Of a stretch of DNA of 64,000 nucleotides, positions 52,149 to 60,872 are shown piece after piece. Under the pieces are notes generated by a model, which had not been told where the DNA came from, did no database searches, and saw only the letters and a program-made list of their open reading frames with translations. Every line of letters starts with the position of its first letter. The stretch's first letter is position 1. Origin of the DNA: Lachnospiraceae bacterium (GTDB taxonomy: Bacteria; Bacillota; Clostridia; Lachnospirales; Lachnospiraceae); the NCBI GenBank assembly GCA_017623675.1, contig JAGAOO010000083.1, forward strand, positions 28,714 through 92,713. Direction: 5' to 3'. The translations under genes were made by a program, and so were the position numbers.

Positions 52149-53357
52149 ATGAAATATGTTGTTGTATTAGGCGATGGCATGGCAGATGATCCAATTGAAG
52201 AAATCGGCGGTATGACTCCGTTAGAGTATGCAAAGACACCTGTTATGGATGAAATGGCAAAAGTATCAGAGGTAGGATTAGTACATACGATTCCGGAAGG
52301 TATGAGTCCGGGAAGTGATACGGCGAATTTATCCGTAATTGGATATAATCCGGAAAAGTACTATTCCGGTCGTTCTCCATTAGAGGCACTTAGTATTGGA
52401 GTAGATATGAAACCTACGGATATTTCGTTCCGATGCAATATAGTAACTCTTTCGGAGGAAGAAGAGTCTTATGAAGAACGCACGATTCTGGATCACAGTT
52501 CCGGGGAGATTTCAACCGAAGATGCCGCCATCCTTTTAGAGGCTGTAAAAAAGGAATTGGAACCATTATACAACGCATATAAGTTCTATGTAGGTACCAG
52601 TTATCGTCATTTAACAATCTGGGATAACGGAAAAGTATTGCCATTAACCCCGCCACATGATATATTAGGTAAGGTTATCGGGGAATATCTGCCGGAAGAT
52701 CAGGTTCTTCGGACAATGATGGAAAAAAGCTATGATATATTGGTAAATCACCCAATTAATCTGGAACGGAAAAAGAAGGGCTTAAATCCGGCGAATTCTA
52801 TTTGGTTCTGGGGGGCAGGCACCAGACCGGCTTTGTCCTCATTTGAAGAGAAGAATCATAAGAAAGGTGTTATGATTTCAGCAGTTGACCTGTTAAAAGG
52901 AATTGCTGTGGGAGCAGGATTGACCAATATTTCAGTAGAGGGTGCAACCGGAGGTCTGGAGACCAATTATGAAGGAAAGGCCAATGCAGCAGTGAAAGCT
53001 TTGCTGGAGGATGGGTATGATTTTGCATACATCCATGTGGAAGCACCGGATGAAATGGGACATCAGGGAAGCTTGGAACGAAAGATTAAAGCAATTGAGT
53101 ATTTGGATGGACGTTTGATAAGAATAGTGAAAGAAGCATTTGAAGCAAGCGAAGAAGATGTGCGGATTTTGGTGCTTCCGGATCATCCAACACCGATTGC
53201 TAAGCGAACCCATGTCAGTGATCCTGTACCGTATATGTTGTATGACAGCAGCACACCGGTAGAAAATCAGTTCCGATATAATGAAAAAGAAGCGAAAGCA
53301 AGTGGAATCTATGTGGCAGAAGGTCATAAACTGATTGACCATTTGTTTTCAATATAA
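52149..53357 (+). CDS. ApgM-family phosphoglycerate mutase-like protein, possible homoserine kinase
   Basis: A 402-residue alkaline-phosphatase-fold protein of the cofactor-independent, archaeal type phosphoglycerate mutase family. It shows VVLGDGMADDPI (metal), the catalytic serine region GMSPGSDTANLSVIGY, and HVEAPDEMGHQGS and LPDHPTPIAKRTH (metal ligands). Starting at ATG 52149, with GGAGGAGAG upstream. Its place between hom and lysC suggests that it phosphorylates homoserine rather than acting in glycolysis, as proposed for such genes where classical thrB is missing. No thrB or thrC is in the window. Confidence 0.8.
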   Translation: MKYVVVLGDGMADDPIEEIGGMTPLEYAKTPVMDEMAKVSEVGLVHTIPEGMSPGSDTANLSVIGYNPEKYYSGRSPLEALSIGVDMKPTDISFRCNIVTLSEEEESYEERTILDHSSGEISTEDAAILLEAVKKELEPLYNAYKFYVGTSYRHLTIWDNGKVLPLTPPHDILGKVIGEYLPEDQVLRTMMEKSYDILVNHPINLERKKKGLNPANSIWFWGAGTRPALSSFEEKNHKKGVMISAVDLLKGIAVGAGLTNISVEGATGGLETNYEGKANAAVKALLEDGYDFAYIHVEAPDEMGHQGSLERKIKAIEYLDGRLIRIVKEAFEASEEDVRILVLPDHPTPIAKRTHVSDPVPYMLYDSSTPVENQFRYNEKEAKASGIYVAEGHKLIDHLFSI

Positions 53358-53373
53358 AATCTAGGAGGAAGTC

Positions 53374-54576
53374 ATGTTAATAGTAAAGAAATTCGGCGGT
53401 ACTTCTGTAGCCAACAAAGAACGAATCTATAATGTAGCCAATCGATGCATCGAAGACTACAAAAAGGGCAATGATGTAGTCGTTGTATTATCTGCTATGG
53501 GAAAATATACAGATGAATTAATCGACAAAGCCAAAGATATCAATCCGAATCCGCCAAAACGTGAAATGGATATGCTCTTTACCATTGGAGAGCAGATGTC
53601 AGTAGCATTAATGGCAATGGCAATGAACCAGTTAGGAGTACCTGCTGTTTCATTAAACGCATTCCAGGTTGGTATGCATACCACCAGTGTATATGGAAAT
53701 GCAAGATTAAAAAGAATTGACAGCGAGCGAATCCGCAATGAGCTGGAGCAAAAGAAGATAGTTATTGTTACAGGTTTTCAGGGAATCGATAAGTATGATA
53801 ATTACACCACACTTGGAAGAGGTGGTTCTGATACAACGGCTGTAGCTTTAGCAGCAGCATTACATGCAGATGCCTGTGAAATCTATACAGATGTAGACGG
53901 AGTATATACGGCAGACCCGAGAAAGGTTCCAACAGCAAAGAAGTTAGATGTTATTTCTTATGATGAAATGCTGGAGCTGGCAACCTTGGGAGCCGGTGTA
54001 TTGCATAACCGTTCCGTAGAAATGGCAAAGAAGTATGACGTTACATTAGTCGTTCGTTCCAGCTTGAATACAACAGAGGGAACCATAGTTAAGGAGGTAG
54101 GAAACATGGAGAAAATGCTGGTTAGCGGTGTCGCTGCAGATACAGATACAACGAGAATTTCATTAATTGGATTAAAGGACGAGCCGGGTGTTGCTTTCCG
54201 TTTGTTCAATCATTTGGCAAGACATAACATTAATATTGATATGATTTTACAGTCTGTTGGACGGGAAGGTACGAAAGATATTACCTTTACTTTGGCAGAG
54301 GATAATGCACAGGAAGCAGTGGAAATTGTAGAACGTCATTTCCATGAGTATGATAAGATTGATGTTGAAAAGGATGTTGCGAAGGTATCAATTGTAGGTG
54401 CCGGTATGATGTCTAATCCGGGTGTTGCGGCTAAGATGTTCGAGTGCATGTATGACCAGGGTATTAACATTAAGATGATTTCTACTTCTGAAATTCGTGT
54501 TAGTATTCTGATTGATGAGAAATATACAGAAAAAGCTATGAATGCTATTCATGACAAGTTTGATTTAGGAGAGTAA
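53374..54576 (+). CDS. lysC: Aspartate kinase
   Basis: First step of the aspartate pathway. The 400-residue enzyme has the kinase domain (KKFGGTSVANKERI, GFQGIDKYDNYTTLGRGGSDTTAVALAA in parts) and two C-terminal ACT domains (about 255-400; SLIGLKDEPGVAF and VSIVGAGMMSNPGVAAKMFE) for feedback control. AGGAGG lies 7 bases before the ATG. Inside the gene, at 54091-54108, a perfect AAGGAGGT with a correctly spaced in-frame ATG could produce a separate regulatory subunit, as in the alpha2-beta2 aspartokinases of Bacillus and Corynebacterium. Confidence 0.95.
   Translation: MLIVKKFGGTSVANKERIYNVANRCIEDYKKGNDVVVVLSAMGKYTDELIDKAKDINPNPPKREMDMLFTIGEQMSVALMAMAMNQLGVPAVSLNAFQVGMHTTSVYGNARLKRIDSERIRNELEQKKIVIVTGFQGIDKYDNYTTLGRGGSDTTAVALAAALHADACEIYTDVDGVYTADPRKVPTAKKLDVISYDEMLELATLGAGVLHNRSVEMAKKYDVTLVVRSSLNTTEGTIVKEVGNMEKMLVSGVAADTDTTRISLIGLKDEPGVAFRLFNHLARHNINIDMILQSVGREGTKDITFTLAEDNAQEAVEIVERHFHEYDKIDVEKDVAKVSIVGAGMMSNPGVAAKMFECMYDQGINIKMISTSEIRVSILIDEKYTEKAMNAIHDKFDLGE
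54106..54576 (+). CDS. Internal in-frame start of lysC: putative aspartokinase beta subunit
   Basis: AAGGAGGT (54091-54098) is 7 bases before ATG 54106, in the lysC frame. It would give 156 residues starting MEKMLVSGV, which is just the two ACT domains. In B. subtilis aspartokinase II the beta subunit is made in this way from inside lysC. Here the internal site is stronger than that of the full gene. Expression is inferred. Confidence 0.6.
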   Translation: MEKMLVSGVAADTDTTRISLIGLKDEPGVAFRLFNHLARHNINIDMILQSVGREGTKDITFTLAEDNAQEAVEIVERHFHEYDKIDVEKDVAKVSIVGAGMMSNPGVAAKMFECMYDQGINIKMISTSEIRVSILIDEKYTEKAMNAIHDKFDLGE

Positions 54577-54587
54577 TGAAAAATAAG

Positions 54588-54636
54588 ATAGAACCGTTAT
54601 AGATGCAGAATCATCTATAACGGTTCTATTTTTTTG
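54588..54636 (+). terminator. Rho-independent terminator after lysC
   Basis: ATAGAACCGTTATAGATG pairs perfectly with CATCTATAACGGTTCTAT (18 bp) and is followed by TTTTTT. Confidence 0.95.
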
Positions 54637-54709
54637 TGTACGAAAGGGAAGAAATATGATAAACTATAACTAATTGTGGCAGATGAACAAAGTGGAAAGG
54701 GGACTGTTT

Positions 54710-55195
54710 ATGGGAATGAAGCGAGATAATTATATTGGCTGGGATCAGTATTTTATGGGTATTGCTCTGCTTTCAGCAGAACGAAGCAAGGATCCATCTA
54801 CACAGGTGGGGGCTTGTATCGTAGATGAAAATAACCGTATCTTATCGGTTGGATATAATGGAATGCCATCCGGCTGTGATGATGATGTCATGCCTTGGGG
54901 AAAGGTTGGAAGTGCCTTGGATAATAAGTATTTCTTTGTCTGTCACGCGGAATTGAATGCGATTCTCAACTATCGTGGTGGTTCCTTGCGGGGAGCAAAG
55001 TGTTATTCTACATTATTCCCTTGCAATGAGTGCGCAAAAGCCATTATTCAAAGTGGTATTAAAGAGGTTATTTATTTATCAGATAAATATGCAGATACAG
55101 AATCTACGATTGCATCAAAACGAATGTTTAAAATGGCAGGTGTAAGCTTCAGGGCATTTGAGCCACAAGGAAAAGAAATTATATTAGAAATTTAA
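54710..55195 (+). CDS. dCMP deaminase family protein (ComEB-like)
   Basis: A 161-residue zinc deaminase that converts dCMP to dUMP for thymidylate synthesis. Zinc ligands and proton donor are in CHAELNAIL and FPCNECAKAI; GACIVDENNRILSVGYNGMPSGCDDD is the family's substrate strand region (seen as VGYNGMPSG). ATG 54710 follows AAAGGGGA; an in-frame upstream ATG-like start at 54674 has no site. Tex follows 35 bp downstream. Confidence 0.92.
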   Translation: MGMKRDNYIGWDQYFMGIALLSAERSKDPSTQVGACIVDENNRILSVGYNGMPSGCDDDVMPWGKVGSALDNKYFFVCHAELNAILNYRGGSLRGAKCYSTLFPCNECAKAIIQSGIKEVIYLSDKYADTESTIASKRMFKMAGVSFRAFEPQGKEIILEI

Positions 55196-55230
55196 GTATT
55201 TGATTATGAAGTACCCGGAGGAAGAAAGTT

Positions 55231-57372
55231 ATGGACATCACAAAGGTGATAGCATCAGAGTTAGGAATTAAGGCAAGTCAAGTGGAAGCAGTTGTTCAAT
55301 TGATTGATGAAGGCAATACCATTCCGTTTATCGCAAGATATCGGAAGGAAGCACATGGAGGATTGAATGACGAAGTTTTACGTGATTTAGATGAACGTCT
55401 TACGTATCTTCGAAATCTGGAGGAACGAAAAGCTGCTGTATTAAAGAGTATTGAAGAACAGGAAAAACTGACACCGGAATTGCAGAAAGAAATAGAGGAT
55501 GCTATGACTCTGGTTGCGGTTGAGGATTTATATCGTCCGTATAAGCAGAAACGCAGAACCAGAGCAACCATTGCGAAAGAGAAAGGCCTGGAAGGACTGG
55601 CGAATATTATTTACCTTCAGATGACCAAGAATTCGTTAGAGGAAGAAGCACAAGCATATATTGATGAAGAGAAAGGCGTGGCTACAGTAGAAGAAGCAAT
55701 ACAGGGAGCCATGGATATTCTGGCAGAAAGCGTGTCAGATAATGCACAGTACCGTACCTGGATTCGGGATATTACATGGAAAGAAGGTATTTTGACTTCT
55801 ACGGCAAAGGACAAAGAAACAGAATCGGTATATGAAATGTATTATGAATTTCAGGAGCCGGTTTCAAAAATGGCAGGTTATCGGATTCTGGCGGTCAATC
55901 GTGGAGAAAAGGAAAAGGTTCTGACGGTTAAAATTGTGGCACCGGAGGAACAGATATTAAAATACTTAGAAAAACAGGTAATCGTAAATGATAATCCAAA
56001 TACGACTCCAACCTTACAGGCGGTCTGCGAAGACAGTTATCATCGTCTCATTGCAGATTCCATTGAGCGGGATATTCGAAATGAAATGACGGAGCACGCA
56101 GAGGATGGGGCAATTGAAGTCTTTGGACAGAATTTGAATCAATTATTAATGCAACCACCAATTGCAGGACAGATTGTACTTGGCTGGGACCCTGCATTCC
56201 GTACCGGCTGTAAGCTGGCAGTCGTCGATGCAACCGGAAAAGTATTGGATACTAAGGTGATTTATCCTACTGCACCACAGAATAAAGTGGCGGAAGCAAA
56301 AGCGGAGGTCTATAAGTTAATAAAGAAATATGGTATTACTTTGATTTCAGTAGGCAATGGTACGGCATCCCGGGAATCCGAGCAGGTCATTGTGGATATG
56401 TTAAAGGAAATCAAGGAACCGGTACAATACGTGATTGTAAATGAAGCCGGAGCCTCTGTTTACTCTGCCAGTAAGCTGGCAACGGAGGAATTTCCGAATT
56501 TTGATGTAGGACAGAGAAGTGCCGCTTCGATTGCAAGAAGAATTCAGGATCCACTGGCGGAGTTGGTTAAAATTGATCCGAAATCCATTGGTGTCGGCCA
56601 GTATCAGCACGATATGAATCAGAAGAAATTAGGAGATGCCTTGTCGGCAGTAGTAGAGGACTGTGTGAATCGGGTAGGTGTGGATTTGAATACGGCATCT
56701 GTTTCCCTGTTAGAATATGTTTCGGGCATTTCCAAAGCACTGGCAAAGAATATTGTGGCATATCGGGAGGAGCACGGAAGCTTTAAGAATCGGAAGGAAC
56801 TTCTACAGGTTGCAAAGCTAGGACCGAAGGCATATGAACAGTGTGCCGGGTTTATGCGTATTTCCGGTGGTGACAATCCGTTAGATGGTACCAGTGTTCA
56901 CCCGGAATCCTATGAAGCGGCTACAAAGCTGTTGACGAAGTTGGGATATAAGCTGGCAGATATTGCCTCAGGTGGATTAATTGGATTATCCCTTGCCGCA
57001 AAGGATACAAAGAGCTTATCCAAGGATTTGGATATTGGAGAAATGACCTTAAAGGATATTATTAAAGAATTGGAAAAGCCGGCAAGAGATCCTAGAGATG
57101 AAATGCCAAAACCAATCCTTCGTTCTGATGTTATGGAAATGTCAGATTTAAAAGAGGGTATGATATTAAAGGGAACGGTTCGAAATGTTATTGATTTTGG
57201 TGCCTTTGTAGATATTGGAGTTCATCAGGATGGTTTGGTGCACATTTCTCAGATGAGCGATAAATTCATCAAACATCCGTTAGAAGTAGTAAGCGTTGGT
57301 GATATTGTAGAAGTAAAGATTCTGGGAGTAGATTTGCAGAAAAAGAGAATTCAACTGACAATGAAACTATAG
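55231..57372 (+). CDS. tex: Tex-family transcription accessory protein (S1 domain)
   Basis: A 713-residue RNA-binding protein. In order: Tex N-terminal domain (IPFIARYRKEAHGGL), the central YqgF/RuvC-like fold (LGWDPAFRTGCKLAVVD), the helix-hairpin-helix region (LLEYVSGISKALAKNIVAYREE) and the C-terminal S1 domain (about 645-713, LKGTVRNVIDFGAFVDIGVHQDGLVHIS). Tex is broadly conserved and linked to transcription and RNA degradation. GGAGG lies 9 bases before the ATG. YcxB and ts6A genes follow closely. Confidence 0.95.
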   Translation: MDITKVIASELGIKASQVEAVVQLIDEGNTIPFIARYRKEAHGGLNDEVLRDLDERLTYLRNLEERKAAVLKSIEEQEKLTPELQKEIEDAMTLVAVEDLYRPYKQKRRTRATIAKEKGLEGLANIIYLQMTKNSLEEEAQAYIDEEKGVATVEEAIQGAMDILAESVSDNAQYRTWIRDITWKEGILTSTAKDKETESVYEMYYEFQEPVSKMAGYRILAVNRGEKEKVLTVKIVAPEEQILKYLEKQVIVNDNPNTTPTLQAVCEDSYHRLIADSIERDIRNEMTEHAEDGAIEVFGQNLNQLLMQPPIAGQIVLGWDPAFRTGCKLAVVDATGKVLDTKVIYPTAPQNKVAEAKAEVYKLIKKYGITLISVGNGTASRESEQVIVDMLKEIKEPVQYVIVNEAGASVYSASKLATEEFPNFDVGQRSAASIARRIQDPLAELVKIDPKSIGVGQYQHDMNQKKLGDALSAVVEDCVNRVGVDLNTASVSLLEYVSGISKALAKNIVAYREEHGSFKNRKELLQVAKLGPKAYEQCAGFMRISGGDNPLDGTSVHPESYEAATKLLTKLGYKLADIASGGLIGLSLAAKDTKSLSKDLDIGEMTLKDIIKELEKPARDPRDEMPKPILRSDVMEMSDLKEGMILKGTVRNVIDFGAFVDIGVHQDGLVHISQMSDKFIKHPLEVVSVGDIVEVKILGVDLQKKRIQLTMKL

Positions 57373-57383
57373 GAGAATGTTCA

Positions 57384-57941
57384 ATGAGCGAAAATGAATT
57401 TAATCAGAAGGAAGAACAACAGATTTCTATTTCAGTTCACATGAAGGTGGGGTATATGTACTCATTTTTATTTCAACATCTGCACCGTTCGTTTAAAGGA
57501 ATTTTTGGTGTATGCATCAGTGTGGCGGCACTGGTGGCATTTGCTATGTCCTTTGATGGTACGGCTGACACTACAAGAAAAGTCGTATTGTTGGTAATCG
57601 GTCTGCTTTTTACAGTGGTGAATCCGATTCTATTATTTATGAAGGCGTGGCAACAGGTGAAGCTTTCGCCTATTTACAAGAAACCATTGGAGTACACATT
57701 CAGTGAATCCGGTATGAAAGTTGCGCAAGAGGAAAATGAACAGTTTGTGACCTGGAACCAAGTCTTAGAGATTCGTAAGACGCCTACGGTATTGGTGATT
57801 TATACATCACGAAATGCGGGTTCTATTATTGCGTTTCGAGAAATGGGAAATCAGAGGAAGGAACTGGAAGAAATAATCGCTCAAGGTTGTAAAAAAGCAG
57901 GTATTAAGAAGATTCCGGCATATTTGGAGAGAGAAGCATGA
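57384..57941 (+). CDS. YcxB-like membrane protein
   Basis: A 185-residue protein with two membrane helices (about 38-58 and 68-90) and a C-terminal soluble YcxB-type domain (YTFSESGMKVAQEENEQFVTWNQVLEIRKT region; seen as WNQVLEIRKTPTVLVIYTS). The family has no known function. AGGAGA precedes the ATG 12 bases after tex. It overlaps tsaE by 4 bases, so it is part of the same transcript. Confidence 0.75.
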   Translation: MSENEFNQKEEQQISISVHMKVGYMYSFLFQHLHRSFKGIFGVCISVAALVAFAMSFDGTADTTRKVVLLVIGLLFTVVNPILLFMKAWQQVKLSPIYKKPLEYTFSESGMKVAQEENEQFVTWNQVLEIRKTPTVLVIYTSRNAGSIIAFREMGNQRKELEEIIAQGCKKAGIKKIPAYLEREA

Positions 57942-58369
57942 TAAAAGAAAGTTTCAGTACAGAAGAGACCTTTCAAATTGGATATGAGTTGGCGAAACAG
58001 GCAGAACCGGGAGATGTGTTCTGCTTGATTGGCGATTTAGGAGTTGGAAAAACCGTATTTTCTCAAGGGTTTGGAGCAGGTATTGGAATTGAAGATGCCA
58101 TTAACAGCCCAACGTTTACCATCGTTCAAGTGTATGAGGAAGGAAGATTGCCTTTCTATCACTTTGATGTATATCGAATTGGCGATGAAGAAGAATTATT
58201 TGAAATTGGATTTGATGAAATATTAGATGGGGATGGAGTATCTCTGATTGAATGGGCAAACCTGATTCCGGGCAGTCTTCCAAGACAATATACAGAGATT
58301 CAAATTGAGAAGGATTTGGAACGGGGATTTGACTATCGGAAAGTTACGATTACGGAGGTATCAAGATGA
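57938..58369 (+). CDS. tsaE: tRNA t6A biosynthesis ATPase TsaE
   Basis: A 143-residue P-loop ATPase needed for cycles of threonylcarbamoyl transfer by TsaB/TsaD. Walker A is GDLGVGKTVFSQG; SPTFTIVQVYEEG and HFDVYRIGDEEELFEIGFDE follow, then LIEWAN. The gene overlaps YcxB by 4 bases (ATGA) and tsaB by 4 bases. Confidence 0.95.
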   Translation: MIKESFSTEETFQIGYELAKQAEPGDVFCLIGDLGVGKTVFSQGFGAGIGIEDAINSPTFTIVQVYEEGRLPFYHFDVYRIGDEEELFEIGFDEILDGDGVSLIEWANLIPGSLPRQYTEIQIEKDLERGFDYRKVTITEVSR

Positions 58370-59082
58370 AGATATTAGCAATGGATAGCTCGGGCTTGGT
58401 TGCTTCTGCTGCAATTATTGAAGATGGAATTATGCGGGCGGAATATACCATGAATTATAAGAAGACACATTCTCAGACCCTGCTTCCTATGATTGACGAA
58501 ATAGTGAAAATGACGGAAACGGACTTGGAAACCATTGATGCGATTGCAGTTGCAGGGGGTCCCGGTTCTTTTACCGGATTGCGGATAGGTTCTGCTACCG
58601 CCAAGGGATTAGGACTGGCATTGGATAAACCGATAGTATCTGTTCCGACAGTGAATGGATTGGCATATAACTATCAGGGATATGAACAATTGATTTGTCC
58701 AATTATGGATGCCAGACGCAATCAGGTGTATACGGGTATTTTTAGTTTTCGTAATGATGCACTTATCACCCATCAGGAACAATGTGCCATTTCAATTGAA
58801 GAATTAATGGTAAAAATCAGGGAGACAATGTCAGCACAAACAGAGATGGAAACAGTCGTTTTTCTAGGGGACGGTGTTCCGGTTCATCGGGATTATATTG
58901 ATGAGAATCTAGAAGTTCCGCATACATTTGCACCGGCACATATGAACGGACAGCGGGCAGGAGCCTTAGGTGTATATGCTATGGAACTGGCGAAACAGGG
59001 AAAAACAGAAACGGCAGCCCGGCATAAACCGGATTATTTACGGTTGTCTCAGGCAGAACGGGAACGGGCTGAAGGAAGGTGA
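58366..59082 (+). CDS. tsaB: tRNA t6A biosynthesis protein TsaB
   Basis: A 238-residue ASKHA-fold protein, a dimeric scaffold for TsaD. It has the N-terminal ILAMDSSGLVASAAI, the GGPGSFTGLRIGSATAKGL signature and the MDARRNQVYTG segment. Its C-terminus is charged and leads straight into rimI, 4 bases further. GGAGG lies 7 bases before the ATG within tsaE. Confidence 0.95.
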   Translation: MKILAMDSSGLVASAAIIEDGIMRAEYTMNYKKTHSQTLLPMIDEIVKMTETDLETIDAIAVAGGPGSFTGLRIGSATAKGLGLALDKPIVSVPTVNGLAYNYQGYEQLICPIMDARRNQVYTGIFSFRNDALITHQEQCAISIEELMVKIRETMSAQTEMETVVFLGDGVPVHRDYIDENLEVPHTFAPAHMNGQRAGALGVYAMELAKQGKTETAARHKPDYLRLSQAERERAEGR

Positions 59083-59086
59083 ATCT

Positions 59087-59536
59087 GTGATAATCATTCG
59101 TCCTATGGCAATAGAAGATTGTGAGGCTGTGCATGAGATTGACCGGGCTTGTTTTACAGATGCATGGAGCCTGACTATGTTTGAAGACTTATTTTATTAC
59201 CCAACTAATTTTTATTTTGTGGCAGAAGAAAGAGAAGAAGGTGCTTTATGTGGTTTTGGTGGAATAATAGCGTCTATTGATACTGCAGACATTATGAATA
59301 TTGGCGTTCTCCCGGAATATCGGAGAAGAGGTGTGGGACAACAATTATTAGAAGCACTGATAATACAGGCGGAAACGTGCGGATGTGAACAAATGATGCT
59401 GGAGGTAAGAAAAAGCAATACTCCGGCAATTCAATTATATGAATCCAATGGATTCCATCCGATTGCAATCCGAAAGAATTATTATTCCAATCCCATAGAA
59501 GATGGTATTATTATGCAACGCTTATACAAGAAATGA
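59087..59536 (+). CDS. rimI: Ribosomal protein S18-alanine N-acetyltransferase-type GNAT
   Basis: A 149-residue GNAT acetyltransferase. The acetyl-CoA motif is VLPEYRRRGVGQQLLEALI, followed by MMLEVRKSNTPAIQLYESNGF, the RimI signature. The start is GTG at 59087 with GGAAGG upstream; a longer frame upstream overlaps tsaB in another frame and is not coding. Its place between tsaB and tsaD is the classical order, hence RimI rather than another GNAT. Confidence 0.92.
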   Translation: MIIIRPMAIEDCEAVHEIDRACFTDAWSLTMFEDLFYYPTNFYFVAEEREEGALCGFGGIIASIDTADIMNIGVLPEYRRRGVGQQLLEALIIQAETCGCEQMMLEVRKSNTPAIQLYESNGFHPIAIRKNYYSNPIEDGIIMQRLYKK

Positions 59537-59670
59537 CAAAGATTTCCACTATACGACACACACAACTATATTCTATAATACAAGTAAGTAGTTATATAAA
59601 AATGGGAAATTGAGTATGAAGCTATCAAAATGGGAAGATGGAACATGCGGGAAGAAAGGTCGGAAGAACA

Positions 59671-59886
59671 ATGGGACAGATAAGATGTAATAAGTGCGGA
59701 AAGCTTATCCTGATGCAGGACGGGAATCGAAAAGAAGACTGCTTAAAAGTGGAAAAAGAGTGGGGCTACTTTTCAGAGAAGGACAGAGAATTGCATACTT
59801 TTTATATATGTGAGTCTTGTTATGATGCAATGATACGGGATTTTGTAATTCCTGTGCGAAAACAACAAGTAAATGAAGTGGTTTAG
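59671..59886 (+). CDS. Small zinc-ribbon-like protein of unknown function
   Basis: A 71-residue protein with two CxxC pairs (CNKCGK at residues 6-9 and CESCYD about 50-53), a pattern for one zinc ion, around the charged segment KEDCLKVEKEWGYFSEKDRELHTF. The arrangement suggests a small zinc finger for protein or nucleic acid contacts. ATG 59671 is used; ATG 59638 in frame is an alternative. It stands between rimI and RNase Z on the same strand, with a possible TATAAT at 59574. I do not recognise a named family. Confidence 0.7.
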   Translation: MGQIRCNKCGKLILMQDGNRKEDCLKVEKEWGYFSEKDRELHTFYICESCYDAMIRDFVIPVRKQQVNEVV

Positions 59887-59947
59887 ATTGATTTATCAAC
59901 TGAATATTGCTACAATAGAGACAGTATAGTAAAAGTGAGGAAGAATT

Positions 59948-60859
59948 ATGATAGACGTATGTTTGCTGGGAACCGGTGGAATGATGCCACTGCCACAGCG
60001 AGCCTTGACATCTCTAATGCTACGATATAATGGAAGCAGTATACTGATTGATTGTGGAGAAGGAACGCAGATAGCAGTAAAAAAGTGTGGCTGGAGTTTT
60101 AAGCCCATAGATGTTATCTGCTTTACTCATTTTCATGCGGATCATATTAGCGGATTACCGGGCCTGTTATTGACACTGGGAAATGCAGAGCGAACAGAAC
60201 CATTGCTATTAATCGGACCGAAGCGTTTGGAAAAAGTAGTTACAGCATTACGGACGATTGCACCGGAGCTTCCGTTTCCGATTGTGTTCCATGAGTTACA
60301 GGAAACAGAAGAAGACATTTTCGTTCATGAGTTGAAGGTACATGCATTTCGCGTGAATCATAACGTAACCTGTTATGGATATAGTATTGAATTGAACCGG
60401 GCAGGGAAATTCGACATAGAGAAAGCAAAGAACAACCAGGTACCAATGCCATGCTGGAGCCCATTACAAAAGCGGGATACATTTGAATATGAGGGTGTTT
60501 TGTATACGCAGGATATGGTGCTGGGGCCAGAGAGAAAAGGTTTGAAATTGACCTACTGTACGGATACCCGCCCTACAGAGTCTATCGTAGCCAATGCCCA
60601 AGGGTCTGACTTATTTATCTGTGAAGGTATGTATGGAGAAGATGGCAAGGAAGAAAAGGCAAAAGAATATAAGCATATGACTATGTACGAAGCTGCTACA
60701 CTTGCAAAACAGGCAGAAGTCAAAGAACTATGGCTTACACACTACAGCCCTTCTTTAGTCTATCCCAACCAATTTGAGGCAAAAGTACAAGGCATTTTTA
60801 AGAATACTGTAATCAGCCGGGATGGAAGAACCTGTGAGTTGAAATTCGAAGAAGAATAA
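59948..60859 (+). CDS. rnz: Ribonuclease Z-like metallo-beta-lactamase-fold nuclease
   Basis: A 303-residue enzyme that trims tRNA 3' trailers. The metal motif THFHADHISGLPGL, an upstream IDCGEGTQIAVKK, histidine in VNHNVTCYGY, aspartate in YCTDTRPTESIV and histidine in LTHYSPS match RNase Z (ElaC). Its start MIDVCLLGTGGMMPLP also fits. GTGAGGAAG lies before the ATG. tRNA genes in the window do not encode CCA, in line with need for this processing route. Confidence 0.9.
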   Translation: MIDVCLLGTGGMMPLPQRALTSLMLRYNGSSILIDCGEGTQIAVKKCGWSFKPIDVICFTHFHADHISGLPGLLLTLGNAERTEPLLLIGPKRLEKVVTALRTIAPELPFPIVFHELQETEEDIFVHELKVHAFRVNHNVTCYGYSIELNRAGKFDIEKAKNNQVPMPCWSPLQKRDTFEYEGVLYTQDMVLGPERKGLKLTYCTDTRPTESIVANAQGSDLFICEGMYGEDGKEEKAKEYKHMTMYEAATLAKQAEVKELWLTHYSPSLVYPNQFEAKVQGIFKNTVISRDGRTCELKFEEE

Positions 60860-60872
60860 AGGGGAGATTGAA

